A stretch of DNA of 64,000 nucleotides from Terribacillus halophilus (GCF_900162685.1 NZ_LT727828.1:1657149-1721148); one strand, 5' to 3'. Shown: positions 1-9,712, counted from the first letter of the stretch. Program-made: numbers and translations. The notes: generated from the letters alone by a model not told the origin.

Positions 1-441
1 AAGATGCTGACACGTTATTATGAGCACTCTACTGGAGGGAAAACAGGTTATACAAAAAAAGCAGGCAGGACGCTAGTAAGCACAGCAGAAAAGGATGGGA
101 TGGAGTTAGTCGTCGTTACGATCAATGATCCGGACGATTGGCGCGATCATAAGAACTTATTCGAATGGGGATTTGATGAATATCGCCTGACAAAATTAAA
201 GCAGCCGGAGACAGGTACCTCCATTATTTATCCTCTGACAGACAAGGAGAAGAAAGCGGCACATAGCGTCACTTACATGCTAAAGCAGCAGGAGCATCAA
301 CAGCAAATCGGGACGGATGTTTATTACTTGGATAAAACTCGAATTGGCTCTGTCCCTATTTATACCGTACCGGAGGAGCCAACTTTGGCTGGTACGGTAA
401 AACAAGTATTTGATGAAATAGCGGGTGTCCGTCTATGGTGA
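1..441 (+). CDS. dacB: D-alanyl-D-alanine carboxypeptidase, C-terminal part (PBP5*-like)
   Basis: The reading frame is open from the window edge, so the N-terminus and the SxxK and SxN motifs lie outside. The visible part starts just before the conserved KTG box (GGKTGYTKKAGRTLVSTA), which forms one wall of the active site in penicillin-binding carboxypeptidases, followed by the C-terminal beta domain. The enzyme trims the terminal D-Ala from peptidoglycan stem peptides. The gene overlaps spmA by 7 bp, which is the dacB-spmA-spmB arrangement known from B. subtilis, where the mother-cell enzyme sets spore cortex crosslinking. DacB is therefore preferred over the vegetative paralogs DacA and DacF, mainly on context. 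Confidence 0.85.
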   Translation, partial: KMLTRYYEHSTGGKTGYTKKAGRTLVSTAEKDGMELVVVTINDPDDWRDHKNLFEWGFDEYRLTKLKQPETGTSIIYPLTDKEKKAAHSVTYMLKQQEHQQQIGTDVYYLDKTRIGSVPIYTVPEEPTLAGTVKQVFDEIAGVRLW

Positions 442-1028
442 ACTATATCTGGGCAATAATGGCGATAGGCGGCATTATTTATGCCATGTTTACTGGTACG
501 ATGGATCAAGTGAACAAAGCAATCTTTAAAAGTGCGGATGATGCGGTCGTTTTGGCTATCAGTCTTATAAGTGTGATGGTATTTTGGCTCGGCATTACGA
601 AAATAGCGGAAGCTGCTGGACTTTTAAATGCACTTGTACGACTAGCCAAACCATTCATTTCCAGATTATTTCCTGACATACCGAAGGATCATCCGGCAAT
701 GGGATATATTCTGTCTAATTTGACAGCTAACTTCTTTGGTTTAGGCAACGCAGCGACACCGATGGGGATTAAAGCGATGGAAGAAATGAAAAAACTCAGT
801 AACAGTCCGAAAGCAAGCCGATCTATGATTACCTTTCTGGCAGTAAACACCTCCAGCTTAACGCTCATCCCAACAACTGTGCTTGCTGTGCGAATGAAGT
901 ACGAATCTAATTCGCCGACTGAGATAGTCAGTGCGACGCTGCTGGCATCCATTCTTTCTTTCATAGGTGCTATTCTGATCGATCGGCTCTTTTATGAGAT
1001 TCGAAGACGGAAGGAGCGTCGTATATGA
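435..1028 (+). CDS. spmA: Spore maturation protein A
   Basis: A 197-residue integral membrane protein of the nucleoside recognition (Gate) family, with the characteristic segment PMGIKAMEEMKKL near residue 110 and several hydrophobic helices. With SpmB it is needed for spore core dehydration in B. subtilis; the transported substrate is not settled. The start overlaps the end of dacB and the stop overlaps the spmB start (ATGA), so the three genes are translationally coupled. The dacB operon promoter, SigE-type in B. subtilis, would lie upstream of the window. Confidence 0.95.
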   Translation: MVNYIWAIMAIGGIIYAMFTGTMDQVNKAIFKSADDAVVLAISLISVMVFWLGITKIAEAAGLLNALVRLAKPFISRLFPDIPKDHPAMGYILSNLTANFFGLGNAATPMGIKAMEEMKKLSNSPKASRSMITFLAVNTSSLTLIPTTVLAVRMKYESNSPTEIVSATLLASILSFIGAILIDRLFYEIRRRKERRI

Positions 1029-1558
1029 GCCTGCTTGCAACTGCCAGCTTGTGGATTATTCCATGCTTAATCTTAGTGGTGCTAGCCATTGCTACCGCTA
1101 AACGACTCCCAACATATGAACTGTTTGTCGACGGTGGTAAAGAAGGCATTAGCTTAGCTATCTCGATTCTGCCTTTTCTGCTTGGCATGCTCATCTCCAT
1201 TTCTATTCTGCGGGCTTCAGGTGCGCTGGATGCCTTAATTGGTCTCATTACGCCGGTTCTGAGCATACTTGGTATGCCGGCTGATATTGTTCCGTTGGCA
1301 CTCGTGCGGCCAATTAGCGGCACAGCAGCACTTGGTATGACAACAGAACTAATCGCCACACATGGTCCGGATTCATTTATCGGTCGACTAGCATCTGTTT
1401 TGCAAGGCAGCACCGACACGACCTTTTATGTGCTGACCGTTTATTTCGGAGCAGTAGGGATTCGTAAGATGGGGGATGCATTAAAAGTTGGACTGTTAGC
1501 GGATGTTATTGGTATAATTGCTTCAATCATTGTAGTAACGATTATATTCGGAGCATGA
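1025..1558 (+). CDS. spmB: Spore maturation protein B
   Basis: A 177-residue membrane protein of the same Gate family as SpmA, and its usual partner. The region RPISGTAALGMTTEL (around residues 98-112) is typical of SpmB. It is the last gene of the dacB-spmA-spmB unit, as a hairpin with a T-rich tail follows within a few bases of the stop. The start is fixed by the 4-bp ATGA overlap with spmA. Known role in the family: spore core dehydration and heat resistance. Confidence 0.95.
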   Translation: MSLLATASLWIIPCLILVVLAIATAKRLPTYELFVDGGKEGISLAISILPFLLGMLISISILRASGALDALIGLITPVLSILGMPADIVPLALVRPISGTAALGMTTELIATHGPDSFIGRLASVLQGSTDTTFYVLTVYFGAVGIRKMGDALKVGLLADVIGIIASIIVVTIIFGA

Positions 1559-1560
1559 GA

Positions 1561-1598
1561 AGCGTTGACAATCGTTAACGCTCTTTCTTTGTTCTTGT
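1561..1598 (+). terminator. Terminator of the dacB-spmAB operon
   Basis: The stem AGCGTTGAC / GTTAACGCT with a 4-nt loop and one G-U pair is followed by a T-rich tail (CTTTCTTTGTTCTT). It lies directly after the spmB stop and before the rluB ribosome binding site. Confidence 0.75.
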
Positions 1599-1620
1599 AA
1601 AAAAAAGTGAGGATCAATAA

Positions 1621-2355
1621 ATGGATAAACAAGCAGAACGTCTGCAAAAAGTAATTGCCCATAGCGGTGTTACATCAAGAAGGAAAGCCGAGACGATGAT
1701 CTTGGAAGGTAAAGTGAAAGTGAACGGCAAAGTCGTAAAGGAACTTGGCGTTAAAGTTACATCAAGCGATACAGTTGAAGTGAATGGTATACCACTTGAA
1801 AAAGAGAAATCGGTTTATTATATGCTGTACAAGCCTCGCGGTGTTATCTCCAGTGTGCAAGATGAGAAAGACCGTAAAGTAGTGCTTGATTTGATGCCGG
1901 AAGTAACCGAAAGAGTTTACCCAATCGGACGGCTGGATTACGATACTTCTGGTTTGCTGCTGCTGACGAATGACGGCGAATTCGCCAATATGCTTATGCA
2001 TCCAAGTCAGAAGATTGATAAAGTCTATGTAGCGAAAGTAAAAGGAATACCAACTCCAGAAGAGTTAAAACAGCTAAAGCGTGGCGTCATGATTGATGGG
2101 CATAAATGTAAAGCGGTTTATACCAAACTGATGAGTGCAGATAGAAAGAAAAATACCAGTCTTGTCCAAATTATTTTGCATGAAGGACGTAATCGTCAAG
2201 TAAGAAAAATGATGGAAAGCATCCAATATCCTGTTCAAAAACTTAAACGGGAACGTTTCGGATTTTTAACACTCGAAGGACTGCAGCCTGGGGCTCACCG
2301 CAAGCTGACACCGGAGGAAGTACATCGTATTAAAAAGGAATACAAAGAAAAGTAA
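1621..2355 (+). CDS. rluB: 23S rRNA pseudouridine synthase RluB
   Basis: A 244-residue protein with an N-terminal S4 RNA-binding domain (about residues 5-65) and an RsuA/RluB pseudouridine synthase domain. The catalytic motif GRLDYDTSG places the nucleophilic Asp at residue 106. The motif LHEGRNRQVRKM near residue 180 is typical of the RsuA branch. The family modifies one uridine in the 23S rRNA peptidyl transferase region. A GTGAGG ribosome binding site lies about 8 bases before the ATG. It sits between spmB and resA, as in B. subtilis (ypuL/rluB). Confidence 0.93.
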   Translation: MDKQAERLQKVIAHSGVTSRRKAETMILEGKVKVNGKVVKELGVKVTSSDTVEVNGIPLEKEKSVYYMLYKPRGVISSVQDEKDRKVVLDLMPEVTERVYPIGRLDYDTSGLLLLTNDGEFANMLMHPSQKIDKVYVAKVKGIPTPEELKQLKRGVMIDGHKCKAVYTKLMSADRKKNTSLVQIILHEGRNRQVRKMMESIQYPVQKLKRERFGFLTLEGLQPGAHRKLTPEEVHRIKKEYKEK

Positions 2356-2414
2356 AAAAGTTGTCAAATATGACAGCCGGGCAACATGCTATACTTGGCA
2401 AGAGGTGAGTACAC

Positions 2415-2951
2415 ATGGATTCCTTGAAAAAACGGCGTTTTCTCATTCGACTGTTTGTACTTACAGTTCTGGCATGTGTGCTGCTGACAGCTGGCTGGAA
2501 GCTGCTGAATGAAGGAAAGTCTCAAAAGCTTGAGGCAGGGGAGAAGGCACCGGATTTTGTATTGGAAAATATCCAGACAGGCGAGAAATTTAAACTGTCT
2601 GACCTGAAAGGGAAAGGTGTACTCGTAAACTTCTGGGCAACCTATTGCGAACCATGCAAGCAGGAAATGCCTGTATTTGAAGAAGCAGCTCCTACATATG
2701 AAAAACAAAACGTTATTCTTGCAGCAATCAGTGCTGACCAAAGCAGCCTCGTGATCAATCGGTTTCGTGATCGTTATGATCTCTCGTTTCCGCTATTACA
2801 AGATAACGGAAACCAGGTAATGGAGGCATATAGTGTTGATGCGCTGCCGGCTACATTTTTTATTCGAGCCGATGGAACGATAAGCAGAACGGTTTATGGA
2901 CCGCTGCAGATAGAAAAGCTTGAGAAGTATCTGGATGAGATTGTGCCTTGA
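2415..2951 (+). CDS. resA: Thiol-disulfide oxidoreductase ResA
   Basis: A 178-residue membrane-anchored thioredoxin-fold protein. It has a basic N-terminus, one transmembrane anchor (about residues 10-28) and an extracytoplasmic thioredoxin domain with the active-site motif C78-E-P-C81, the exact CEPC of ResA. It reduces the CxxCH cysteines of apocytochrome c so that haem can be attached by ResBC. AGAGGTGAG precedes the ATG. A TATACT hexamer at 2390-2395 could be a -10 element, but I see no well-spaced -35, so the promoter is left open. First gene of resABC, followed by resDE. Confidence 0.95.
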   Translation: MDSLKKRRFLIRLFVLTVLACVLLTAGWKLLNEGKSQKLEAGEKAPDFVLENIQTGEKFKLSDLKGKGVLVNFWATYCEPCKQEMPVFEEAAPTYEKQNVILAAISADQSSLVINRFRDRYDLSFPLLQDNGNQVMEAYSVDALPATFFIRADGTISRTVYGPLQIEKLEKYLDEIVP

Positions 2952-2968
2952 GAAAGAAGGCGAGGACG

Positions 2969-4513
2969 ATGCAGCAATGCCCTGTTTGCAAAAAGGAAAA
3001 GCAGCAGTCTGAGAAATTTTGCAGTCAATGCGAAGAGCAGCGAAAGAATTGGGATATGCGATATGAAGGTGCTCTGCGCAGATCACAGCAGCAAAAGCGA
3101 ACAGTTATCGATAACGTATGGCGTTTTTTCTCTTCAGTACGAAACGGCATGTACATACTGATTGTCACATTGCTTGCGACTGCGCTGGGAACAATTCTGC
3201 CGCAGCGGGCCTACATACCTCCTGGCAGTATACCTCAGGAATTTTATGCATCACAATATGGTCTGTTTGGCCGGGCATACCATTACTTGGGTTTTGATAT
3301 GCTTTACAGTTCGTGGTGGTATATGATATTGCTTGGCTTGCTTGGTGCAAGTATTCTAATTGCGAGTATTGATCGGTTTTTCCCTTTATACCGCGCACTG
3401 AAAAAGCAGCCAATCAAACGTCGTATATCTTTTCTCAGGCAACAAAAGTATGTCCGGGAATTAGAAATTACAGCGCCTGAACTTCTGGTAAAGGAAATGA
3501 GAGAAAAGCGATATCATGTTCGGCAGGATGGGGAAGATTTCCTGGCGGAGAAAAATAGGTTTGCCAGATGGGGGCCGTATGTGAACCATATTGGCTTGCT
3601 GCTAATTTTAACTGCTGCATTTCTAAGGCTGTTTCCATCTTTTTATCAAGATTCTTTTGTATGGATACGAGACGGAGAGACAGCTGTCGTACCGAATACC
3701 AATCAGTCGTTATTTATTAAAAACGAGCGTTTTATTGTGGATACATATAATGCAGATGACCCGAAATTCAGTGAGGCGATCAAACTGGAAGGAAGAAACA
3801 TTCCGAAAAGCTTTACTACAAATATAAGCATCTTCCAAACGGAGAAACATCTTGCAGGCGAAATGGCTGACCTTGATTTGCTGTCGCATCTTCAAGTTTC
3901 TGTCAACCACCCTGTCAGGGCAGCAGGGTACACGATTTATCAGTCTGGTTATCAATTAAATGAGTTCAGCAGCCTGACATTTCGTACCTTCAATGAAGAT
4001 GGCCAGACAGCTGACATAAAGATTGATACCCAAGATCCCAATACAGAATATCAACTTGAAAACGGTCTGCGTGCGGTGCTGATTGATTATTATCCGGATT
4101 ATCAGCTGGATGGAGATAGCGTGGTAACAGTTTCCAAATTCCCACGAAACCCCGCGTTTGTTATGGATATAACCGATGGCGAACATACCGAAAGAGTATT
4201 TGCAGCAGTGGATGAGGTTGTCTCTGAGACAGGCTCTAACCGTTACAGTATTTCTGCAGTCGATTACGAGACGCACCATGTGACCGGTTTATCGGTTAAG
4301 CGCGATTGGACGCTGCCGGTATTCCTGCTGGGCGGTATCATCTTCATGATGGGCCTTATACAAGGACTTTATTGGCAGCACCGGAGATTATGGCTTCATA
4401 AACAGCAAGATGGTACGTATCTGCTTGCTGGGTATACAAACAAGCATACTTCCTCCTTAGAAAAAGAAGCAGATAGGTTGTTAGATAACTATCGAAAAGG
4501 AGGGAGGTACTGA
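2969..4513 (+). CDS. resB: Cytochrome c biogenesis protein ResB
   Basis: About 514 residues, homologous to Ccs1/ResB, the System II haem-handling partner of ResC. The N-terminus carries a small zinc-ribbon-like pair of CxxC motifs (CPVC and CSQC, residues 4-7 and 19-22). It is followed by three transmembrane helices, a large extracytoplasmic domain and a last helix near residue 460. I chose the ATG at 2969 because AGAAGGCGAGG sits before it; an in-frame TTG at 2948 overlapping the resA stop has no such site. The stop overlaps the resC ATG. The protein exports haem and ligates it to apocytochrome c. Confidence 0.93.
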   Translation: MQQCPVCKKEKQQSEKFCSQCEEQRKNWDMRYEGALRRSQQQKRTVIDNVWRFFSSVRNGMYILIVTLLATALGTILPQRAYIPPGSIPQEFYASQYGLFGRAYHYLGFDMLYSSWWYMILLGLLGASILIASIDRFFPLYRALKKQPIKRRISFLRQQKYVRELEITAPELLVKEMREKRYHVRQDGEDFLAEKNRFARWGPYVNHIGLLLILTAAFLRLFPSFYQDSFVWIRDGETAVVPNTNQSLFIKNERFIVDTYNADDPKFSEAIKLEGRNIPKSFTTNISIFQTEKHLAGEMADLDLLSHLQVSVNHPVRAAGYTIYQSGYQLNEFSSLTFRTFNEDGQTADIKIDTQDPNTEYQLENGLRAVLIDYYPDYQLDGDSVVTVSKFPRNPAFVMDITDGEHTERVFAAVDEVVSETGSNRYSISAVDYETHHVTGLSVKRDWTLPVFLLGGIIFMMGLIQGLYWQHRRLWLHKQQDGTYLLAGYTNKHTSSLEKEADRLLDNYRKGGRY

Positions 4514-5670
4514 TGGAACAACTGCATCTGTTAAGCGGCCATTTGCTGGAAGTAGCTTTTTTTAGCTATTTAATTGGTGTTATTCTTTTCACTTGGGCCG
4601 CTGCGAGACGAAGGCAGCCTGTGTTTAGGAATCTCGCCTGGGGAATAACAGCACTTGGCTGGCTTGCACAGCTTGGCTTTTTCATTCTGCGATGGGTTTA
4701 CAGCGGACATGCACCTGTAAGCAATCTATTTGAATTTATGACCTTCTTTGGCATGATGATGGTTTTGGTTCTGCTCGTTGTTTATTGGTTTTATCCTTAT
4801 CCGCTGTTAGCAATACTTGCACTCATCATTGCAATTTTAATTATTGGATGTGCCGCCATGTTTCCGCAAGAGGTTGCGCCGCTCGTGCCATCTTTGCAAA
4901 GCCATTGGCTCTATATCCATGTCACAACCGCTGCACTTGGGGAAGCCGTGCTTTCAATCAGCTTTTTCACTGGTTTTCTTTATATCCTGCATGAAACCGA
5001 TCAAACAAAACAGCATAAGAGCGTATGGGCGATTGAAGGGTTGTTTCTTATCCTTCTTTCCGTTATCGGTTATATGCTGCTGGCATTTATATTCCGGCTG
5101 AGTGGTTATACAGCTGCTGTAATAACTGCCCAAGATTCTGTCATGTATCAGCTGCCTCCATTGTTTGTTCCGCATGATACCGTCACGACCGTGTTACCCG
5201 TGCATATCAGCGTTTCAGAGTGGATGCGCGGAGAAAATGCAGCGCAGCAGCTGAATACAGTTACCTTATCTATCATTGCTGGTGTTTTTCTATATATCAT
5301 TATTATTGCACTTGCAAGAAAAAGAATTGGGGCAGTTCTCCAGCCAATTGTACAGAAGCTGCCAAAGGACACGCTGGATGATATCGGCTACCGGGCAGTT
5401 GCTATTGGATTTCCGATTTTTACACTTGGTGCACTTATCTTTGCAATGATATGGGCGCAGCAAGCATGGGATCGTTTTTGGGGCTGGGATCCAAAAGAAG
5501 TGTGGGCATTGATTACTTGGCTTTTTTATGCTGCTTTCTTGCACATACGGATGCTGAGAGGCTGGCAGGGAATTCGATCCGCTTGGCTGCTTGTAATCGG
5601 ATTTTGTATTATTATGTTCAATTTACTGGCCGTAAATTTGCTTATCGTAGGCCTGCATGCTTATGCTTAA
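4513..5670 (+). CDS. resC: Cytochrome c biogenesis protein ResC (CcsA family)
   Basis: A 385-residue polytopic membrane protein with the CcsA/CcmF tryptophan-rich haem-binding motif DRFWGWDPKEVWALITW near residue 320. Conserved external histidines flank it (for example LQSHWLYIHV near residue 137). With ResB it forms the System II cytochrome c synthase. Translation is coupled to resB through a TGATG overlap. A strong AGGGGAAGGA site after it starts resD, so resABCDE can be read as one transcription unit. Confidence 0.95.
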   Translation: MEQLHLLSGHLLEVAFFSYLIGVILFTWAAARRRQPVFRNLAWGITALGWLAQLGFFILRWVYSGHAPVSNLFEFMTFFGMMMVLVLLVVYWFYPYPLLAILALIIAILIIGCAAMFPQEVAPLVPSLQSHWLYIHVTTAALGEAVLSISFFTGFLYILHETDQTKQHKSVWAIEGLFLILLSVIGYMLLAFIFRLSGYTAAVITAQDSVMYQLPPLFVPHDTVTTVLPVHISVSEWMRGENAAQQLNTVTLSIIAGVFLYIIIIALARKRIGAVLQPIVQKLPKDTLDDIGYRAVAIGFPIFTLGALIFAMIWAQQAWDRFWGWDPKEVWALITWLFYAAFLHIRMLRGWQGIRSAWLLVIGFCIIMFNLLAVNLLIVGLHAYA

Positions 5671-5696
5671 CATAACAAGAGAAAAGGGGAAGGATC

Positions 5697-6413
5697 ATGG
5701 AATCAGAAGCACATATTCTAGTAGTAGACGATGAAGAAAGAATCCGCAGACTGGTGCGTATGTACTTGGAAAAAGAAGGATATACGCTCGACGAAGCAGC
5801 GGATGGAGAGCAAGGCCTCCAGATGGCGACAGAAACCGATTACGATGTTATCCTGCTCGATGTTATGATGCCTGGCAAAGATGGAATTGAAGTTTGTCAG
5901 GAGATTCGTAAAGAAAAAGGCACGCCGATTATTATGCTGACCGCAAAAGGCGAAGAAGCGGATCGGGTAGAAGGTTTTGAGGTTGGAGCTGATGATTATA
6001 TCGTAAAACCTTTCAGTCCTCGTGAAGTTGTGCTGCGAGTCAAGGCGTTGCTGCGAAGGTCTTCGACAACTAAATACTTGCATACCGATGCGAAAGCGAA
6101 AGATCTGCTTGTTTTTGCTCATCTGACAATTGATAAGGATGCGCACCGCGTAACTGCGGATAACCAAGAAGTGACGTTAACACCGAAAGAATATGAGTTG
6201 CTGCATTTCTTGGCATCCACACCTGACAAGGTTTATGGGCGGGAAGACTTATTGAAACAAGTTTGGAAGTATGAATTCTTCGGGGATTTGCGGACTGTTG
6301 ATACGCATGTGAAAAGACTTCGAGAGAAGCTGAGCAAAGTATCCGAAGACGCAGCTAGTATGATTGTGACTGTTTGGGGTGTCGGATACAAATTCGAAGC
6401 GGATAACAGCTAA
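5697..6413 (+). CDS. resD: Response regulator ResD
   Basis: A 238-residue OmpR/PhoB-type regulator. The receiver domain (about residues 6-120) has acidic residues in VVDDEERIR, phospho-acceptor D55 in LLDVMMPG, and a conserved Lys in DDYIVKPFSP. A winged-helix DNA-binding domain follows (about residues 138-235). Partner of ResE, whose ATG overlaps its TAA. In B. subtilis ResD activates genes for aerobic and anaerobic respiration, including resABC, ctaA and fnr. Confidence 0.95.
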   Translation: MESEAHILVVDDEERIRRLVRMYLEKEGYTLDEAADGEQGLQMATETDYDVILLDVMMPGKDGIEVCQEIRKEKGTPIIMLTAKGEEADRVEGFEVGADDYIVKPFSPREVVLRVKALLRRSSTTKYLHTDAKAKDLLVFAHLTIDKDAHRVTADNQEVTLTPKEYELLHFLASTPDKVYGREDLLKQVWKYEFFGDLRTVDTHVKRLREKLSKVSEDAASMIVTVWGVGYKFEADNS

Positions 6414-8176
6414 TGCTTTGGGGAAGTGTTGTCAACAAGCTTTGGCTGACCATTCTCTTGCTTGTCTCGGTCGTTCTCGGTTTGCTGACCTTTTTACTGC
6501 TCGAGTTCTTTGGTAATTTCCATATTGAAGAAGCTGAAGAAAGGCTTATGCAAACAGCAGCTAAAGTTTCTATTTTACTTGAGGAGATAGATAACCGGAG
6601 TACGGTCTTTGATACGGCCGATCGCGTGCAAGATCCAAACTCCCGGATCGCTATCTTACAGGGAGATACATTTTGGCTGTCAGTGCCTGATAAACAGTCT
6701 GACGTTTTGCCCAGCGTGAACAAAGATTGGTTTTTAGAAGATGCTGAACTAAGCAAGGCAGTTACGGATGGAAAAGAAGTGTCAAAACAGCTTGTTCTTC
6801 CTGATACAGATGTAAGTGTCCTTGCGGTAGGTACGCCGCTTGAGGATGGCAATGGTGCTGTATATGTATACCAATCATTATCTGTTGTAAAGGAAACAGG
6901 CAATCAGACAACGCAAATAATTTTGCTTGGTGCCGGTATCGCATTTGTTCTGACGACTGTGTTTGCATTTTTCCTATCTTCCAGAATTACAAAACCGCTT
7001 ATTAAAATGCAGGATGCAGCACTTAACGTAGCTCGCGGCCAATTTGGGACAACTGTACCCGTCGTCACACATGATGAAATTGGTATGCTGGCAACTGCTT
7101 TTAACAAAATGGGGAAACAACTGGAATTTAATATCAATGCACTCAGCCAGGAAAAAGAGCATCTTAGCAGAGTGGTGAATGCCATGGTAGATGGCGTTGT
7201 TATGATTAACCGGCAAGGTGAACTGACGGTAACAAACCCACCCGCGGAGGCTTTCATTCATGACTGGCAGTTTGAAAATGGGGAAACATTCCGCGAAGTG
7301 CCTGGTGTTTGGCTGGAGATTATGGAGAGTGTAGTTACGACTGCATCGGAAGTAACACGGGAATTGACGATACAGGGAAGAGAATGGGTAATTATTGCCA
7401 CCCCGCTGTATGACGAAGCTGCGATACGAGGTGCAGTAGCAGTTGTACGCGATATGACCCAGGAACGTCGCTTGAATAAACTTCGAGAAGATTTTATAAC
7501 GAACGTTACTCATGAACTTCGTACGCCGATTTCTCTGCTTCAAGGGTACAGTGAAGCAATCATTGATGATATAGCTGATACAGTCGAAGCAAAAAATGAA
7601 CTTGCTCAAATTATCCATGATGAATCACTGCGGATTGGCCGACTCGTTAATCAGCTGCTTGATTTGGCCAGAATGGAAGCTGGAGATACACACTTGGTAA
7701 TCGAAGATGTAGACATCAATCCTTTCTTAGAACGGATTGTTCGTAAGTTCCAAGGTCTGGCAGATGATAGAGAGATTAAGCTTGGCTTAGTGAATGCGGT
7801 AGATAAACAGACGTACCGATTTGCGCCTGATTCGTTAGAGCAAGTATTGACGAATTTGATTGATAATGCAATTACGCATACAGAAAATGCTGGTTCTGTT
7901 CAAGTGACAGTTTCTGATGATACAGAGCAGCTCGTTATATCTGTTAAGGATTCCGGCAGCGGTATTCCAGAAGAAGATCTACCGTTCGTTTTTGAGCGAT
8001 TTTATAAGGCGGACAAATCCAGAACAAGAAAAACAGGCAAAACAGGGAATGGCTTAGGACTTGCTATCGCTAACAATATTGTGCAGGCGCACGGCGGAAC
8101 GATTAAAGTGACAAGCAGACTTCATGAAGGGACGACCTTCATTATCCGCCTCCCTCAGCATACAAAAAAGAGATAA
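6413..8176 (+). CDS. resE: Sensor histidine kinase ResE
   Basis: A 587-residue membrane kinase. It has a transmembrane helix (about 10-30), an extracytoplasmic sensor region, a second helix (about 167-187), HAMP (to about 240), a PAS-like region (about 245-350), HisKA with phospho-acceptor H367 in VTHELRTPISL, and HATPase_c with an N box (NLIDNAITHT) and G boxes (DSGSGIPEED, GNGLGLAI). It phosphorylates ResD in response to redox or nitric-oxide signals in B. subtilis. The ATG overlaps the resD stop and no separate ribosome binding site is needed. In B. subtilis sigX follows resE; here a cobalamin riboswitch does. Confidence 0.95.
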   Translation: MLWGSVVNKLWLTILLLVSVVLGLLTFLLLEFFGNFHIEEAEERLMQTAAKVSILLEEIDNRSTVFDTADRVQDPNSRIAILQGDTFWLSVPDKQSDVLPSVNKDWFLEDAELSKAVTDGKEVSKQLVLPDTDVSVLAVGTPLEDGNGAVYVYQSLSVVKETGNQTTQIILLGAGIAFVLTTVFAFFLSSRITKPLIKMQDAALNVARGQFGTTVPVVTHDEIGMLATAFNKMGKQLEFNINALSQEKEHLSRVVNAMVDGVVMINRQGELTVTNPPAEAFIHDWQFENGETFREVPGVWLEIMESVVTTASEVTRELTIQGREWVIIATPLYDEAAIRGAVAVVRDMTQERRLNKLREDFITNVTHELRTPISLLQGYSEAIIDDIADTVEAKNELAQIIHDESLRIGRLVNQLLDLARMEAGDTHLVIEDVDINPFLERIVRKFQGLADDREIKLGLVNAVDKQTYRFAPDSLEQVLTNLIDNAITHTENAGSVQVTVSDDTEQLVISVKDSGSGIPEEDLPFVFERFYKADKSRTRKTGKTGNGLGLAIANNIVQAHGGTIKVTSRLHEGTTFIIRLPQHTKKR

Positions 8177-8198
8177 TATGATAAAATAAGCTCGATTC

Positions 8199-8361
8199 AA
8201 AGCATGTACGGTGTCGATCAGACTTGATAGGGAATACGGTGAAACTCCGTGACTGTCCTCGCAGCTGTGATTACCAGCGAAAAGAACATAACCACTGTCC
8301 GATGGATGGGAAGGGTTCTTAGTAGAAGAAGGTATCAGTCAGCAGACCTGCCTGTATGCTT
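8199..8361 (+). promoter_or_regulatory. Cobalamin (B12) riboswitch
   Basis: The conserved parts appear in order: GGGAATACGGTGAAACTCCG, GACTGTCCTCGCAGCTGTGA, CCACTGTCC...GGGAAGG, and the 3' core AGTCAGCAGACCTGCC. The closing P1 stem pairs AAGCAT (8200-8205) with ATGCTT (8356-8361). Two hairpins follow (CCGCTT/GAGCGG and GAAGC/GCTTC) with no T-run. A weak pairing of TCCTTT with the AAAGGGA ribosome binding site just before the ATG at 8443 suggests translational control. The aptamer call is firm; the switching mechanism is inferred. Confidence 0.96.
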
Positions 8362-8442
8362 CTGTTTCACCGCTTCGGGGACTGAGCGGCTGAAGCGACA
8401 GCTTCTGATGCTCTTTCCTTTACAAAAAGGGAGGATTTTTTT

Positions 8443-8838
8443 ATGAAGAAAGCACTACATATGCTGAGTGCACTGCTATTGGCAGCAGGCATACTCGCAG
8501 GCTGCGGTACAACCGAACAATCGCAGCAGAATAACCAGCAGGCAGAGCAGCAGACCGAGCAGCAAGCCACCATCACATTGACAGAAGATGGGGAAGAAGT
8601 TAGCTCAAAAGAAGTTGCTTTTGAGGAAGGTGCTAATCTGATGGATGTGATGAAAGAGAATTTTGAAGTGGAAGAAGATGCTGGTATGATAACGTCCATT
8701 GAAGGTCACAGTCAGGATGAAGGCGCGAGTAAATACTGGCTTTATACGGTCAACGGCGAAATGGCACAAGTTGGAGCAGCTGACCTCGAACTTTCAGATG
8801 AAGATGAAGTAGCCTTCAATCTACAAAAAGCTTCTTAA
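8443..8838 (+). CDS. DUF4430 lipoprotein, candidate cobalamin-binding partner of an ECF transporter
   Basis: A 131-residue lipoprotein. The signal peptide ends in the lipobox LAGC with the lipidated Cys at residue 21. A Gln/Glu-rich linker (residues 24-44) follows, then one DUF4430 domain (about residues 45-131) ending in the family motif SKYWLYTVNGEMAQVGAAD. DUF4430 resembles the C-terminal domain of vertebrate transcobalamin and intrinsic factor. The gene is directly under a B12 riboswitch and its stop overlaps the start of an ECF S component. Inference: it captures cobalamin outside the membrane and passes it to the transporter. Binding itself is not shown by the sequence. Confidence 0.88.
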   Translation: MKKALHMLSALLLAAGILAGCGTTEQSQQNNQQAEQQTEQQATITLTEDGEEVSSKEVAFEEGANLMDVMKENFEVEEDAGMITSIEGHSQDEGASKYWLYTVNGEMAQVGAADLELSDEDEVAFNLQKAS

Positions 8839-9350
8839 TGTTTGCGACTCGTAAACTGACACTGTTGGCCATGCTGACAGCACTTGCTACGGTAGGCAGG
8901 ATTTATGCGAATGTATTGTTCCCATTTCTGCCCAATATGCAGCCGATGACGAGTGTCATCATTATCTGTTCGCTTTTGTTAGGTCCAGCTGCGGGTGTTA
9001 TTATTGCCGTTTTGTCTACCTTGTTATCGAACATGATATTGGGTATGGGGTTATGGACATTATGGCAAATAATTGCTTGGGGACTCATCGGGCTTTTATT
9101 CGGTTCGATTGGGAAGCTGTGGAAGAATCCGCATCTGCTTGTTATGACGGCCGCCAGCGTGCTGACCGGCTATGTTTATGGACTGCTTATTTCACTGCCT
9201 AACCTGTTTATTATGGAGCATTTTCTTGCTTATTATATTGCAGGCTTAAGCTTTGACACGATGCATGCAATTGGAAATGGTATTTTCTTCTTTATTTTGT
9301 ATCCTGTTCTGCGCAGGTTATTTGACAAGTGGATACCGGCTCATAGGAAA

Positions 9351-9368
<18 letters not shown>
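8838..9368 (+). CDS. ECF transporter S component, candidate cobalamin transporter
   Basis: A 176-residue, about six-helix membrane protein of the ECF S-component type, with an N-terminal helix starting RKLTLLAMLTALATVGR. S components bind the vitamin and work with a shared EcfT and ATPase module, which is not in this window. The start overlaps the lipoprotein stop (TAATG) and both genes lie under the cobalamin riboswitch, so cobalamin or a precursor is the most likely substrate. It differs from BtuCD-type uptake. It would most likely be called CblT-like, but I do not assign a symbol. Confidence 0.87.
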
Positions 9369-9680
<312 letters not shown>

Positions 9681-9683
9681 CTA

Positions 9684-9712
9684 AGTGTAGCGCGTAAGGA
9701 ATCGGAATACAA
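9684..9712 (-). promoter_or_regulatory. SigA-type promoter of fer
   Basis: On the minus strand TTGTAT (9712-9707) and TACACT (9689-9684) are separated by 17 bp, upstream of the fer ribosome binding site. The -10 has one weak position. Confidence 0.55.

Noticed and set aside
2355-2414. SigA promoter of resA using TTGTCA at 2361 and TATACT at 2390
   Set aside because: The spacer would be 23 bp, far too long.
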